From Marinimicrobium sp050113635 (lineage in GTDB: Bacteria; Pseudomonadota; Gammaproteobacteria; Pseudomonadales; Cellvibrionaceae): a stretch of DNA of 64,000 nucleotides. Location: the NCBI RefSeq assembly GCF_050113635.1, contig NZ_JBNJLT010000003.1, positions 310,001 through 374,000 of the forward strand, given 5' to 3'. Shown here piece after piece: positions 63,881-64,000 of the stretch. The position numbers were made by a program, and so were the translations under genes. The number at the start of each line of letters is the position of its first letter. Within the stretch, counting starts at the first letter, position 1. The notes under the pieces were generated by a model that ran no database searches, was not told the DNA's origin, and saw only the letters and a program-made list of their open reading frames with translations.

Positions 63881-64000
63881 ATGCCCGGCGAGCTGATTGC
63901 TGCCAACCCCTTCGTGGAGTTTGCCCTGCTGTTAACGTTGGCGGCCCTGTTTGGTGTGGCAGCACGCCTGCTCAAGCAACCCCTGATTGTGGCGTTTATC
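63881..64000 (+). CDS. Cation:proton antiporter (CPA2/KefB type), 5' part only
   Basis: The first 40 codons of a membrane protein cut by the window edge. CAGGAG precedes the ATG. The visible residues (FVEFALLLTLAALFGVAARLLKQPLIVAFI) form a first transmembrane segment followed by a short turn with a LKQP element typical of CPA2 monovalent cation:proton antiporters. The identification rests on that N-terminus only. Confidence 0.65.
   Translation, partial: MPGELIAANPFVEFALLLTLAALFGVAARLLKQPLIVAFI

Overview
The window comes from a gammaproteobacterium, most likely of the Cellvibrionaceae (Cellvibrio, Saccharophagus and Marinimicrobium relatives). That placement is an inference from gene order, moderately high GC, a secreted GH11-CBM60 xylanase, and housekeeping blocks arranged as in pseudomonads and their relatives: nnr-tsaE-amiB-mutL-miaA-hfq-hflX-hflK-hflC-hisZ-purA, smpB-SNF symporter-ratA-rnfH/bamE/fur/recN-grpE-dnaK-dnaJ, and xseB-ispA-dxs beside motA-motB of the PomAB type. 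No rRNA, tRNA, insertion sequence, prophage or CRISPR array was seen.

Region 1 (1-14.7 kb) is mostly accessory. A GNAT-nitrilase fusion (49-1632) and a RimK-like ATP-grasp protein (13193-14677) flank two small stress or envelope proteins, the xylanase, and a six-gene guanidine operon. The operon encodes an ABC transporter (substrate-binding protein, permease, ATPase), two DUF1989 proteins (predicted carboxyguanidine deiminase) and a 1204-aa biotin-dependent guanidine carboxylase. It is preceded by a clear guanidine-I (ykkC) riboswitch. A second guanidine sensor, a guanidine-II (mini-ykkC) motif of two ACGA-loop hairpins, lies directly in front of the carboxylase gene. No allophanate hydrolase gene is nearby.

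Region 2 (14.7-34.3 kb) is core: a rhodanese, rsgA/orn, gnd, queG, and the nnr-to-purA block. Two intergenic gaps here (orn/gnd and mutL/miaA) carry three copies of an unusual element. Each has an exactly 52-nt conserved core, able to form two small hairpins with compensatory changes, enclosed in a perfect 26-31 bp inverted repeat whose sequence differs completely between copies.

Region 3 (34.3-41.9 kb) has a periplasmic class II cyclic-nucleotide phosphodiesterase and a sugar-oxidation cassette: a divergent PAS-AraC regulator, a TIM-barrel isomerase, a Gfo/Idh/MocA oxidoreductase, and a 1174-aa secreted ThuA/propeller/HEAT/dihaem cytochrome fusion. A second isomerase-oxidoreductase pair, with an MFS transporter, lies at 53.6-57.5 kb.

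Region 4 (41.9-64 kb) is again mainly core: smpB to dnaJ with a heat-shock-type promoter ahead of grpE, a soluble double-PAS chemoreceptor, the second sugar cassette, dxs-ispA-xseB, motAB, a possible GGA-rich sRNA, an HNH protein, and the start of a putative cation:proton antiporter cut by the window edge.
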